Source of the DNA: a virus
Virus record (IMG/VR): IMGVR_UViG_3300037262_000003
Coordinates: 46,054-110,053 of that record
Length of the DNA stretch: 64,000 bases
Reading direction: 5' to 3' (one strand)
Of the stretch, positions 34,694 through 43,731 are shown piece after piece (the first letter of the stretch is position 1; every line of letters starts with the position of its first letter). A program made the translations under genes and the position numbers. The notes beneath the pieces are model-generated. The model was not told the DNA's origin, ran no database searches, and saw only the letters and a list, made by a program, of their open reading frames with translations.

Positions 34694-35527
34694 TTGGAAG
34701 ACATAACAGCAGACGAGGACTTCCTTGCCAAGTACGTGACGTGGGCTCTCTGGGCTCTTGCGATCATCGTCATCCTCGCAACGGTCACGGGCCAGATCGA
34801 GTCCTACGACGGGCTGTACATCTGGTTCGCGACACACCACATCACAGGGATCTGGGCGGACTTCGCACCCCTCGCTGTAGACGGCCTCACGGTAGTAGGA
34901 GAGTTGGCTATCTTCGCTGCCATAGCCCGAGCATGGGAGTGGAAGAGTCGAATCATTCCGTGGCTGTCCGCTGGCCTGGGATTCTTCGCCTCTGTAGCTG
35001 CCAACGTCGGTGACAAGGTTCAGTTCCACAGCATTCCCACCGACCTGACGGGCGCAGTCTTCCCTATCGTCGGAGCATTCGGAATCGTCATAGGACTAGG
35101 TGTCCTCAAGAGGATAGCCAAGGACCATGACGAGAAGAAGGCTAAGGACAAGCTCAAGCTAGGTCTTACGCCCGAGCAGATCTCAGCTCAGCTACTCAAG
35201 GATAATCAGGAGTTGCAGCGCAAGCTCAACCAGGCCGCACCGGTAGTGGTGGACATCTCGCCTACGCCCGAAGACGGTCCTGGGTACTGGAACGCTAACC
35301 CGCAGATCTCACCTGAGGATCTAAAGGGACGTGTTCACGTCGGTGAGCCGGTGGAGATCAAGGGACTGGACGTGCTCATCCCCCCAAAGGACCCCACTGT
35401 GGTTGCACCTGCTGCCGCGCCCGTAGTCGTGTCTCGGGAAGAAGCCCGTAGGCGTCAGACTGCCGCCGATCGTGGCCTGCTGACGAACACGGGCCAATGG
35501 CAGGCTATTCCGGACGAACTCGCGTAG
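34694..35527 (+). CDS. DUF2637-type membrane protein
   Basis: 277 residues from TTG at 34694, six bases after AAGGAGG. Four predicted transmembrane helices: WALWALAIIVILATVTG, FAPLAVDGLTVVGELAIFAA, IPWLSAGLGFFASVAANV and AVFPIVGAFGIVIGLGVL. This is the DUF2637 layout found in actinobacterial plasmids and phages, sometimes called Spd-like. The C-terminal 130 residues are charged and cytosolic. It lies on the plus strand between portal and metallopeptidase genes with its own promoter. Function unknown. Confidence 0.82.
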   Translation: MEDITADEDFLAKYVTWALWALAIIVILATVTGQIESYDGLYIWFATHHITGIWADFAPLAVDGLTVVGELAIFAAIARAWEWKSRIIPWLSAGLGFFASVAANVGDKVQFHSIPTDLTGAVFPIVGAFGIVIGLGVLKRIAKDHDEKKAKDKLKLGLTPEQISAQLLKDNQELQRKLNQAAPVVVDISPTPEDGPGYWNANPQISPEDLKGRVHVGEPVEIKGLDVLIPPKDPTVVAPAAAPVVVSREEARRRQTAADRGLLTNTGQWQAIPDELA

Positions 35528-35993
35528 CATTGTAAGACTGATCAGAGAATCGACGGTTCTGACCGCTAGAGACCAGGCGATCGTATGCAGATACGGAGCC
35601 GGGCACTCGGCGGTCAGCTTCGTTTTCGGCGTAGGCTTCGACCTTGCCACGCTTCTGACGATCAAACATGGCATCCTCGAACTGCACCGGATTGACACGA
35701 TGCTGGGATGCATGATGGGCTTCGTGGACTAGCAGTCTACGGCCCTGCAAGGCACGCTGAGGGTCTGGATGCCCGACCATGGTACTAGGTGATCCTTGAA
35801 GGTTGATTGACCTGTCAGTGGATCTGTACGCCCCGGCAGTGGGCTGATCCTGGTTGAAGCGCCAGTTCTGAATGTGCTGAACGGTCTCAATAGGCACACG
35901 ATGCGTCAGGAGGGCAGCAGCCAGAGTCTTGTGCTCGAATGGCTGACTGACACCGTTGATGGCGTCGGAGTAGTCGTTTACCGTATGTGGCAT
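35505..35993 (-). CDS. Zincin-like metallopeptidase (HEAHH)
   Basis: 162 residues. LLVHEAHHASQH is an HExxH zinc-binding motif, with a following Glu candidate in EAYAENEADR. Located in the head operon between structural genes. May be a maturation protease; no substrate evidence. Convergent with and overlapping DUF2637 by 23 bases. Confidence 0.7.
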   Translation of the reverse strand: MPHTVNDYSDAINGVSQPFEHKTLAAALLTHRVPIETVQHIQNWRFNQDQPTAGAYRSTDRSINLQGSPSTMVGHPDPQRALQGRRLLVHEAHHASQHRVNPVQFEDAMFDRQKRGKVEAYAENEADRRVPGSVSAYDRLVSSGQNRRFSDQSYNATRVRPE

Positions 35994-35996
35994 GAC

Positions 35997-36248
35997 TTAC
36001 TCCTGAGTGCCGTAAATGAAATTCTTGTATTCCTCAATGGATTCAAAGTCGCCCTGACCAGCGTCCCTCTGACGCTGACGCTGTACTGCTGTGGTCTTGA
36101 TCTTGCGATCTACATCTGCCCGACGATATGCAGGTGTCGCACCCATGATGTGACGGTTGGCCTCAGTCACGGCTGCCTTGTCTAGGGACACGCCAGAGTC
36201 CCCCTCCGCGAACGGAGAGGGACGCCTGTCGTTGTAGAACTTGGCCAC
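35997..36248 (-). CDS. Small head-region protein, 83 residues
   Basis: GTG at 36248 with AAGGA overlapping the upstream stop. Arg/Gln-rich (KTTAVQRQRQRDAGQGDFES). No family recognised. Confidence 0.6.
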   Translation of the reverse strand: MAKFYNDRRPSPFAEGDSGVSLDKAAVTEANRHIMGATPAYRRADVDRKIKTTAVQRQRQRDAGQGDFESIEEYKNFIYGTQE

Positions 36249-36258
36249 AGCCTGTTCC

Positions 36259-36669
36259 TTAGTCGAGCACCTGTGCTGCATTGCGACGACGGTAGCCCGA
36301 ACCGTCACGGTTGACCTGGATGTAGGTCTGCTCTGCCTCAGGTGAAGATCCGCCTAGAAAGCCCTGTAGGTACGTCGGGCTCTCAGTCCAAGAAGCTGAA
36401 CCTGGGTGAACACGCTCACGCATGGTCTCCTCGGCTGGCTTCTCATAGACGTTCATGTTATGCCCGCGAGGATCAGTTGAGTAACCCTGCTGCATACCAA
36501 AGACGAACTGACCAGGGATGTCAGTGTCAGTCGCAAGCCCCTCTTCGAAACGCATAGGGCCACGGCCACCCGGCATGTCCGGAGCGATCTTGACCTCATA
36601 GACAGAAGAGATCTGCTGGGGGGCCTGGATTGCCGGTGCCAGCGGGCTAGAGTTTACTGCCTCAGCCAT
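36259..36669 (-). CDS. Head-region protein, 136 residues
   Basis: ATG at 36669 with AAAGGAAAC. Contains RFEEGLATDTDIPGQFVFGM and ends QVNRDGSGYRRRNAAQVLD. No family recognised; virion role inferred from position. Confidence 0.6.
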   Translation of the reverse strand: MAEAVNSSPLAPAIQAPQQISSVYEVKIAPDMPGGRGPMRFEEGLATDTDIPGQFVFGMQQGYSTDPRGHNMNVYEKPAEETMRERVHPGSASWTESPTYLQGFLGGSSPEAEQTYIQVNRDGSGYRRRNAAQVLD

Positions 36670-36694
36670 TGTGTTTCCTTTCGACACTTACAGT

Positions 36695-37159
36695 TTAGCC
36701 GTTGCCAGCAATTGTGTATGAGGTAGCCCCGCCCGATGATGCAGTCCAGACGGACACAGTAGTTCCGTCATCTGCCGTAGTCCCGAGAAGAGACGATCCT
36801 AGAGGATAGATTAGACCAGGCTGAGCCGGGCTCGTTGGTGTAGTAGATGTCAGTACCTCAGAGTTCGATCCACCACCAGTAGGAATCTTAGGCACGCCAG
36901 CAGGAATGACCCTGCTGCTCGGATACCAGAGCTGGCCGCCATTGGCAATTGTTGCACTCTCGCCAGGGCCGATGGCCAGGCCGTCAGTTCCGGTCGCTGC
37001 TGCACCGTTAGCTGTGGCGTAGATCTCTCCAGATGTGCTGGTGTTCGTTACCACAACATATCCGAACCGGTCTGCGAAGGTTGTGGCCTCCGCAGTACCC
37101 GGAGTGGCGAATGTGCTGGAGTAGACGTAAACACCAGACGGTACGGTTCCGCCTGCCAT
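36695..37159 (-). CDS. Virion protein, Gly/Thr-rich beta type
   Basis: 154 residues (GYVVVTNTSTSGEIYATANG, GPGESATIANGGQLWYPSSR). Small beta-sandwich-like composition typical of decoration proteins. Family unrecognised. Confidence 0.55.
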   Translation of the reverse strand: MAGGTVPSGVYVYSSTFATPGTAEATTFADRFGYVVVTNTSTSGEIYATANGAAATGTDGLAIGPGESATIANGGQLWYPSSRVIPAGVPKIPTGGGSNSEVLTSTTPTSPAQPGLIYPLGSSLLGTTADDGTTVSVWTASSGGATSYTIAGNG

Positions 37160-37169
37160 TTGTTACTCC

Positions 37170-37697
37170 TTAGTTGGTCGGCGTGTAAACGACGGCGGTA
37201 GCGTTGCCACCGACAGTCTTGATCCAGCCGCCCGGAGGTACGCTTACCAGGATCGGGTTGGCAGATGCTGTACCAGTGAACACGGTGGTGTAAACCGGAG
37301 TGCCAGTCGTGAATGGCGCAACGGCAACCGATGTGACGGCAGCACCAGTCACGGCAGCGGACGTGTTAACGCCGTAAGGCTGCTGAACACCGGTCGTGGT
37401 CGGGAGTGGCAGGGTAGCCGTCGTAGATAGGTTAGTCGTCGGGCTCACAGAGTATGAACCGTTGACCAGGATCTGAGAGGTGTAAGAACCTGAGTTCTCG
37501 CTGTCGATGTTGCCCGCGCCCGGAGGGTTAGGGAAGCCAGCAGATGTCTGACCTACGTTGGTGGCAGCAGGGACAACACCAGATACGGCGTAACCCTCAC
37601 CTGGGATGCCTGTGGTTGCCTGAGCAGAGCCAGTGCCCTGAACTGTCCAGCCCGGAGACAGGTTCTCGTCCGGAGTCTGCTGTGCAAACTGAGCCAT
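37170..37697 (-). CDS. Virion protein, Ser/Thr/Gly-rich
   Basis: 175 residues, Thr/Ser/Ala-rich, C-terminal PILVSVPPGGWIKTVGGNAT resembles the preceding gene's beta domain. Probably a decoration or coat-associated protein. Confidence 0.55.
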   Translation of the reverse strand: MAQFAQQTPDENLSPGWTVQGTGSAQATTGIPGEGYAVSGVVPAATNVGQTSAGFPNPPGAGNIDSENSGSYTSQILVNGSYSVSPTTNLSTTATLPLPTTTGVQQPYGVNTSAAVTGAAVTSVAVAPFTTGTPVYTTVFTGTASANPILVSVPPGGWIKTVGGNATAVVYTPTN

Positions 37698-37735
37698 GGA
37701 TATTCCTTAAAGTCGGTTAGTTAAAGGATAGCTTA

Positions 37736-39964
37736 TTAGGGTGTGGCGTTGAGCTGAGCGGTTCCGTTGCCCGACGCTGAAGCCTGATGTGTAGTCGCAG
37801 GACCCTGCCAGTTAGCGGTAGTTCCCGTACCGGTCGTGTTCTGCTGTGCAGGCTGAGCCCCACCGGCAGAACGGGCAGAGCCCTTAAGCGGACGCTGTGT
37901 ACCACCAGCACCACCAATGGTTCCGCCAGTCTGACGGTTGGCACCGACGTTTCCACTTCCATGAGAAAGCTTCTCGCCGCTACCACCGGTCTGACCAGTG
38001 ACGTGCTTGATGCCCTTCTGTAGATCGTGGTGGCCCGTCGAGTCGTGATACCAGGCGTTGAACTTAGCGCCGCCACCCGATGACTGATGGTCTTCTGGCT
38101 CGGGCTGTCCGCCTTCACCTGAGCCACCAGACGGACGAGAGTACCCACGTCCGCCAGCATGATCCACATTACCCTGAGATCCGCCCACGTGACCATAGTT
38201 CACGTTGTTGGTGTTGTGGTTGATCACCACAGAACCGTAGTTATGCCCTCCAATGCCTACAGAGTGGTCACTAGTGTTCATACCACCACGCCCGCCGCCT
38301 ACCTCAGGACTGCGAGGAGCGGCACCGCTACGACCACCCCCAGTTGGGGCAGGAGGTGTAGCAACGGCACCACGATCAGGTACATCCGGTGCAGCAGGAG
38401 CAGGAGCGGGAGCTGACGGACGGTTACCCAGTGTCGGAGCTGCTGGAGTAGCCGTAGGAGCCGGGCTTCCACCACCGAGCTTGGCAGGCGCAGAAGGTGC
38501 GGGCGCTGGTGCAGTGACCTTGTTCATCTGTGAAGACATTGGAGTGCGCTGTGGCTCAGGCGCTAGACGCATAGGCGGTGCAGCCGCTGGTGCTGGAGCA
38601 GAACCCACATTTGACTTAGGAGCAGGGGCAGCAGACGGAGGTGGCGTTGGCGGCAGTGTAGCTGGGGATGTCTTGGCCGCTGGTGCAGGCTGTGGTGACA
38701 GAGATGGTGTCTCTGTGACTACCTCCGGGGCAGACTTTGCTGTCTTTGCACCCGTGCGCTTTGCCTTGGCAGCGTCACGCCCGGCCCAGTAGGTGTCGTT
38801 GCTGCCACCGCCAGCGATATGCGATTCGTATCCTGCGCGCATCTTAGAGGCAGGAGCCTTGGGGTTATCGATGGCGCGGGTGACCTCGCCAACCTTAGGC
38901 TTGGCAATTCCCACACTACCGTGGTTCATGGGAGCAGCAGCCTGGGCCTCTGGGCTAGCAGGGAAACGCCCGCCAGCAGGGGTAGGAGCTACAGGAGAGG
39001 GATTAGCAGCCGCCGATGGGGTCGGATGATCAACTGCTGTCTTAGCTGTCTGGTGACCGGCTGAGTCAGCCATGCGAACCGGAGGCTGTGCTGACGGCTT
39101 GTCAGAAATCTTGCTAGACGGGCCGCCCTCGGGCGTGACCATGGCGGCGAAGCCCTCAGCGTGACGACGGCTGGAGTACAGACCGGTCTCCTTCTGCGGG
39201 AACTGACGCCCCATGACAGGGGTGGCTGTAGGAGCCGCTGAGGCAGCGCTACGCGGGCTAGAAGCTCTTGCAGCAGCCTTAGCCTCGGCAGCCTTGCCAC
39301 CTCCCTTAGAGCCTCTTGCAGCGGCTGCACGGGCCTGGTCTCGTTCTGCCCGAGATCCGCCAGCGGTTCGACCGGCGACAGCGGAAGCCCCGTTGTCCTG
39401 CGTACGCGGGGCAGCCATGTTGTTGCGAGCAGCAGTGCCAGCGTCTACGGCCTGTGGCTTCAAGGTGCCAGAGGTAGATGTGCTCGGAGCAGGACTCTTA
39501 GACTGCGCAGATGCCACAGATTCGGGTGTCTGCTTGTCTGACGTACGAGACAGACCGGCCTTAGACATTGCCTCGGCCATGGATGACTGCGGTGCAGAGC
39601 CAGGAGTGGACGTTGAGTGGGCTGCGCCCGATGGCTTAGATCCCCTTGCAGCCGCCTGCTGTTCTTCGGGAGACATCTTAGACCAAGCCTTGTCGGAGTC
39701 GGCGGCCTTCATCGCTGCCGGGTCAAGCTTCTTAACGCCACCGGCTAGCGCCTTGTGGGTGGACGCCACAGTCTCCTCATCTTCGGCTGCTGTGTCAATG
39801 TTGATAGCGTTCTTAGCAGGCTTACGTGACACACGTCCTACCTGCTGCGCCACCTTAGCCTTCTGGGCTTCGAAGCCAGCCTCAGGAGATGGCGCTCCTG
39901 CGTCTTCTGACTTGCGACGGGCACGGTAAGCCTCAAGGCTTTCGCCCGGATACGGTGCAGACAT
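37736..39964 (-). CDS. Large Ala/Pro/Gly-rich disordered protein
   Basis: 742 residues. Short ordered N-terminus (MSAPYPGESLEAYRARRKSE), then about 550 residues rich in Ala, Pro, Lys, and a C-terminal part rich in Gly/His/Asn (GGHNYGSVVINHNTNNVNYG). It resembles internal or linker proteins of large phages. Function unknown. Confidence 0.7.
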   Translation of the reverse strand: MSAPYPGESLEAYRARRKSEDAGAPSPEAGFEAQKAKVAQQVGRVSRKPAKNAINIDTAAEDEETVASTHKALAGGVKKLDPAAMKAADSDKAWSKMSPEEQQAAARGSKPSGAAHSTSTPGSAPQSSMAEAMSKAGLSRTSDKQTPESVASAQSKSPAPSTSTSGTLKPQAVDAGTAARNNMAAPRTQDNGASAVAGRTAGGSRAERDQARAAAARGSKGGGKAAEAKAAARASSPRSAASAAPTATPVMGRQFPQKETGLYSSRRHAEGFAAMVTPEGGPSSKISDKPSAQPPVRMADSAGHQTAKTAVDHPTPSAAANPSPVAPTPAGGRFPASPEAQAAAPMNHGSVGIAKPKVGEVTRAIDNPKAPASKMRAGYESHIAGGGSNDTYWAGRDAAKAKRTGAKTAKSAPEVVTETPSLSPQPAPAAKTSPATLPPTPPPSAAPAPKSNVGSAPAPAAAPPMRLAPEPQRTPMSSQMNKVTAPAPAPSAPAKLGGGSPAPTATPAAPTLGNRPSAPAPAPAAPDVPDRGAVATPPAPTGGGRSGAAPRSPEVGGGRGGMNTSDHSVGIGGHNYGSVVINHNTNNVNYGHVGGSQGNVDHAGGRGYSRPSGGSGEGGQPEPEDHQSSGGGAKFNAWYHDSTGHHDLQKGIKHVTGQTGGSGEKLSHGSGNVGANRQTGGTIGGAGGTQRPLKGSARSAGGAQPAQQNTTGTGTTANWQGPATTHQASASGNGTAQLNATP

Positions 39965-40621
39965 TTAGACTCCTGAGTATGGACCTAGAGTGTTATACAG
40001 ATCATCTTCCGGGGTCCACACATTACCATCTGGGAAGACCGGATCGTACTTATACTCTTCAATGGTACCGGGCACAATGAGTGAGTTGATGTCAACTGTC
40101 TCGTTGGCGTCGGTCGATGGGACCTGAATGTGGAATGTTCTTCCGCCCATCCAGTGTTCTGTGACGAAGTAGAAGAAGGCATTGCCCGAATCTGTGGTGA
40201 TTGTCGAGCTTGATGCAGTCTGATCGGTGGCGAAGAGGAAGATATTGAGCTGCCCGAGACGTGTGTACAGACGCTCTGATCCCCAGTTGTTGTACGCGAA
40301 CGCAATGGGATTGTTCATGGTTCCCGTGTAACGGCGCGGCAGACGGAAGGTGTTGCCGTTGTCTACGACTGTGATGTTGTCAGACATCATGACTGTGACG
40401 TACCCGGCCAGAGGGGAACTGTTCGTGTCGAAGTAATTCCCGGTGACATTCACGAATGCAAGATTGGTAGGAAAGCCAGGACCAGTAGTCAGAGTGTCGC
40501 CCGCGAGGATGGTGATCTTGTCCTGCGCCGTCCAGCCCGGAATCCACCAGGGAGCGCGCAGAGGATCATCGGCGTTGTACGTCCCGTTGTAGGCCATGGC
40601 GTAGCTGTTTGGCGTAGTCAA
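39965..40621 (-). CDS. Head-region protein, 218 residues
   Basis: Start TTG at 40621 after GGGAG. Beta-rich protein (FRLPRRYTGTMNNPIAFAYN, NAFFYFVTEHWMGGRTFHIQ). No family recognised; lies between terminase/endonuclease and the disordered protein gene. Confidence 0.55.
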   Translation of the reverse strand: MTTPNSYAMAYNGTYNADDPLRAPWWIPGWTAQDKITILAGDTLTTGPGFPTNLAFVNVTGNYFDTNSSPLAGYVTVMMSDNITVVDNGNTFRLPRRYTGTMNNPIAFAYNNWGSERLYTRLGQLNIFLFATDQTASSSTITTDSGNAFFYFVTEHWMGGRTFHIQVPSTDANETVDINSLIVPGTIEEYKYDPVFPDGNVWTPEDDLYNTLGPYSGV

Positions 40622-40668
40622 GATGACTCCCTTCTCCCCATAATAGTACCTTGACTTCGGGCTGAGCC

Positions 40669-41256
40669 TCAGTACCGACGACGCCTAAGGTAAGTTATTG
40701 CAGAGAATAGCCGTTCAGGGGAGTCCTGAAAATGCCCGAGACCATGGTTACACCCTCGGCACAGGACCCCCCTTACTTCCCCTGTGACATGTGAGTGATC
40801 AATATGCGTATCCTTGCTGTCTAGCTCTAGCATCATTCCGCATATTTCACATCTGCCACCGCAACGCTTCCATAGGCGATCGAAGTCGTCAAAACCGTCG
40901 AGCCCGTAGTTATTGATTAGCCGCTTCATTCGCGCGTAGTGTCTGTCACAGTAACCAGAGCCCCGTGTTAGCTCATCGCAGTCTGAGCGAAGGCATGTAC
41001 CCGCTATGCCACGAAACACCACATGCTTTACAGAGCCGGTAGGAACAACTCCATTACTCTTCCACGACTTGTTATGTGGGTCGCATAGCTGGTTAGCTCG
41101 TTGTTTCCTTTTGCAATCAGACACAATGCAAATCTTCTCATGCCTAACCGGAAGATACGCAGGGTCTCCGTGTGCCTTCCATCGCTTCCAGTGCTTGTGG
41201 CAGTATCCTTGCCCGTAATGTTTCGTCTTGCAGTCGTCTACAGTACATATTCTCAT
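40669..41256 (-). CDS. Endonuclease VII-like protein with zinc-knuckle repeats
   Basis: 195 residues from ATG at 41256, a few bases after the terminase stop. Three N-terminal zinc-knuckle repeats (CTVDDCKTKHYGQGYCHKHW, CIVSDCKRKQ, CLRSDCDELTRGSGYCDRHY) precede the core (RCEICGMMLELDSKDTHIDH, VRGVLCRGCNHGLGHFQDSP). The repeats probably bind DNA. Likely a free-standing mobile endonuclease next to terL. Confidence 0.88.
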   Translation of the reverse strand: MRICTVDDCKTKHYGQGYCHKHWKRWKAHGDPAYLPVRHEKICIVSDCKRKQRANQLCDPHNKSWKSNGVVPTGSVKHVVFRGIAGTCLRSDCDELTRGSGYCDRHYARMKRLINNYGLDGFDDFDRLWKRCGGRCEICGMMLELDSKDTHIDHSHVTGEVRGVLCRGCNHGLGHFQDSPERLFSAITYLRRRRY

Positions 41257-41260
41257 ACTC

Positions 41261-42910
41261 TTAGTGTAGCCGACGACGACGGTAGAAAGGATTAACACTC
41301 ACCTCCACGACGGAGGTCTCCTCTTCCCTGTCACGACTCAACATGCAGCCGATAGCCAGGGAGTCGGCGTAGTCATCATGAGCATCCCTGATGGACGGAG
41401 CCTCAGCCAGGACGTAAGGACCCTTGAAGACTATCTCAAGGTCTTCCATCTCCTGGCGGAAACGCTTCCAGATCTTAAGACGACGTACCTTGGCCCCAGC
41501 GGGCCACATGACCTGACGGCGGTCGATAAGAGAACGTAGGTACTTCCAGCGCTCGGACTGCTCGCTCTGTGACGATCCCAGATCGACAATATCGATGTGC
41601 GGCATAAGAACCCTGAGCCTCTGGGCCACGACATCCCCCAGACCGCCCGAGTCGATGCCTACCTTCCAGATGCTGTAGTTCGAACAGAACTCAACAATGC
41701 GGAAGTACTGTTCTTCCCAGTCCATGCCTTCCAAATCGAGCCAGTTCAGGACACGGTGATGGTACATGCCCAATTCGTCTGGGTGATCCCAGTCAACGAA
41801 GATGGCTGTGACGACGGTCCTGTCCTGCTTTCGGGCGCAGTCGATGCCTATGACGATGGGAGTCCTGTTCCACGCCTGGACAAGCTGCTGCATGGTGATG
41901 TCCCCGCAGGCGTCAAGCTTCTCATTGGTCGTGAACATACCCTTATCGAGCAGCCAGATCAGTCTGTAGGAGAGCTTGAACTCATCAGAGTCTTCTCCCA
42001 TGGCGAGCATGTCGCCCGCTACGGACTTCTTGTAGTTGTCATTCTCTCGCGCTGCTATGCGCCAGTCAACCTCAAAGTGATTCTGACGATGACGGCCCCT
42101 CTTGACGGCCTCTCGCTTGTTGACATTGATCTGCTTGTAGAAGACGTTCTTGGTGTACGTCGGCGTGCCCGTGTAGACTTTGGTGGCGTTATACGCTGCA
42201 CCCATAGGACGTACTGACTTGTCGATGACCTTATCGTCTGCGCCCTGGCATTCGTCAATCAGGATGATGTGGTACGAACGTCCTTCAATGGTTGCCCGAG
42301 GATGGCAAGTCGTCTTACGCACAAGACTATGGCCCTTGCCGTCCTGCAACGGGCGAGGGTTGTTCAGGAATCGAACGTAGACCGTACGGCCCTTCCCTGC
42401 AAGCTCTGCGTTGATCTCAGGGTCATCCATGACCGCCAGGGCGTTGTCTGAGGACAGCCTAGAAACTATACGCCCGAAGAGGTTGTCAGCCTGCTCGTCC
42501 ACAGGGGCGAAGGCACCGACCCAGACACCACCAGCGAACTTGCCCAACAGGTCAGGGAACGCCTTGGAGAGCACGGGGAACATGATCATAGCCGTCGCTA
42601 TAGTGTTGGCCACGGTCTCAGACTTGCCTGTCTGTCGTGCGAACAGGGCCGTTATGGTGGCACCGTCGTTGATGATCAGGCTCTCGAATATGCGACGGGC
42701 GAATGGCTTCTGGTACTCGTACAGAGGGTTGCCAGAAATGATGTCGCAGACCAGCATGAGCTTATCGATTAGCTTGTTGACCGTGGCCTGTGACATATCA
42801 TCAAGGATGACCTCTGTGGCCTCGCGGGCCTCGCGCTCTGCGTCTGTGTCATCCGACTGATCGTCTTCTAGCTCAATGCCTAGATCCAGATCGATATCTT
42901 CTTCTACCAT
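41261..42910 (-). CDS. terL: Terminase large subunit
   Basis: 549 residues from ATG at 42910, with TTGGAGA six bases upstream. The acidic N-terminus is followed by the ATPase: TALFARQTGKSE (Walker A type) and HIILIDECQGA (Walker B). Nuclease motifs: VIGIDCARKQDRTVVTAIFV, GIDSGGLGDVVAQRL and DDYADSLAIGCML with conserved Asp residues. No small terminase gene was recognised in the window. Confidence 0.93.
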   Translation of the reverse strand: MVEEDIDLDLGIELEDDQSDDTDAEREAREATEVILDDMSQATVNKLIDKLMLVCDIISGNPLYEYQKPFARRIFESLIINDGATITALFARQTGKSETVANTIATAMIMFPVLSKAFPDLLGKFAGGVWVGAFAPVDEQADNLFGRIVSRLSSDNALAVMDDPEINAELAGKGRTVYVRFLNNPRPLQDGKGHSLVRKTTCHPRATIEGRSYHIILIDECQGADDKVIDKSVRPMGAAYNATKVYTGTPTYTKNVFYKQINVNKREAVKRGRHRQNHFEVDWRIAARENDNYKKSVAGDMLAMGEDSDEFKLSYRLIWLLDKGMFTTNEKLDACGDITMQQLVQAWNRTPIVIGIDCARKQDRTVVTAIFVDWDHPDELGMYHHRVLNWLDLEGMDWEEQYFRIVEFCSNYSIWKVGIDSGGLGDVVAQRLRVLMPHIDIVDLGSSQSEQSERWKYLRSLIDRRQVMWPAGAKVRRLKIWKRFRQEMEDLEIVFKGPYVLAEAPSIRDAHDDYADSLAIGCMLSRDREEETSVVEVSVNPFYRRRRLH

Positions 42911-42918
42911 GAGTTCTC

Positions 42919-42962
42919 CAAATAAATAGCCCGGCTCCCTCCATACTAGAGGGAAACCGGGC
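42919..42962 (-). terminator. Terminator upstream of terL
   Basis: GCCCGG and CCCTC/GAGGG stem of 12-13 pairs with loop CATACTA (TAGTATG on the minus strand) followed by TATTTATTT. Confidence 0.75.
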
Positions 42963-42974
42963 CAATAAGTGGAT

Positions 42975-43226
42975 CTATGCCAGACGACCCTCGATATAGG
43001 CCAGTACAGCCTTCTCAACGGTCTCCAGTGCTAGCTGAACTGCTGCCTGAATCTCGGGCGTAGCGTCCTTGATAGCAACCAGTGCATCAGACTTGGCCTG
43101 AGCCTCTACGTTCTTGACGTCAGACAGAGCATCCAGTACGCCACTGTGGAAGATGTGGGACACGTGGTCCTTGACTTCGACAGCATCATCCTTGAGCTTG
43201 CTCTCGATCTGTGAGAACGTCATCAT
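42975..43226 (-). CDS. Small helical protein, 83 residues
   Basis: ATG at 43226 with AAAGGGG. Amphipathic Ala/Val/Lys/Asp-rich helices. Located immediately upstream of terL and separated from it by a terminator hairpin; a small-terminase role cannot be shown. Confidence 0.55.
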   Translation of the reverse strand: MMTFSQIESKLKDDAVEVKDHVSHIFHSGVLDALSDVKNVEAQAKSDALVAIKDATPEIQAAVQLALETVEKAVLAYIEGRLA

Positions 43227-43248
43227 AGGCTTACCCCTTTCGTCCTTC

Positions 43249-43554
43249 TCAGTTTACTCCATGACCTCGCTTGGCGCATTCGCAGTGCCAGTCTTGGCCC
43301 GCCGACCCCTTAGGAATCGTCTCGGGGCAGAGTTCGTGATGGTAGCCTGTGGTGGTTCTGACGGTGCAGAAGGAACAGGCGTAGGATCGTCCCTTTCTTC
43401 TACGACGGGCCGGAACTTCCTCTCCATCAGCTCCGTGATCACTAGATTCGCTGTCGTCTCCGCTATCGCCAGCTCCGACAGGTGGTCCGGGTTCCGACTC
43501 GACTGATAGGCTTCCAGGTGACGTTGCATTCCTGGTATTGCTGACCCTAGCCAT
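43249..43554 (-). CDS. Zinc-finger tail, frame B of the same gene
   Basis: The last about 45 codons of this frame (YACSFCTVRTTTGYHHELCP, WHCECAKRGHG) form a convincing CxxC...H..C...CxC zinc finger with typical codon use. The first half is low complexity. Most likely the zinc finger is the real C-terminus of the frame A protein, reached by a -1 shift or a sequence indel. Confidence 0.6.
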   Translation of the reverse strand: MARVSNTRNATSPGSLSVESEPGPPVGAGDSGDDSESSDHGADGEEVPARRRRKGRSYACSFCTVRTTTGYHHELCPETIPKGSAGQDWHCECAKRGHGVN

Positions 43555-43619
43555 TCGAGCATCTGCCCCTCTGACATGCCCTTGATTCTCTTCTCAGCTC
43601 GGGCGATATCAAAGGTCAT
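43254..43619 (-). CDS. Helical protein, frame A of a probable frameshifted gene
   Basis: 121 residues if read alone. Residues 1-80 (FDIARAEKRIKGMSEGQMLE to NLVITELMERKFRPVVEERD) show normal phage codon use. After about position 43395 the codon bias fades and the product becomes Pro/Thr-rich, while the -1 frame gains coding character. Confidence 0.65.
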   Translation of the reverse strand: MTFDIARAEKRIKGMSEGQMLEWLGSAIPGMQRHLEAYQSSRNPDHLSELAIAETTANLVITELMERKFRPVVEERDDPTPVPSAPSEPPQATITNSAPRRFLRGRRAKTGTANAPSEVME

Positions 43620-43731
43620 CGTTATCCATATAGTCCATCAGACCTAGCATGTCCAGTAGCATGAACTCATCGGTAAGACCTGTAGATGAGCGACTTACGT
43701 ACTCACGCGCTAGTGATCTTTGATTCTTCAT
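43609..43731 (-). CDS. Small protein, 40 residues
   Basis: AAGGTG seven bases before ATG; stop overlaps the start of the following gene. Product RSLAREYVSRSSTGLTDEF and an acidic Met/Leu-rich end. No family recognised. Confidence 0.6.
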   Translation of the reverse strand: MKNQRSLAREYVSRSSTGLTDEFMLLDMLGLMDYMDNDDL

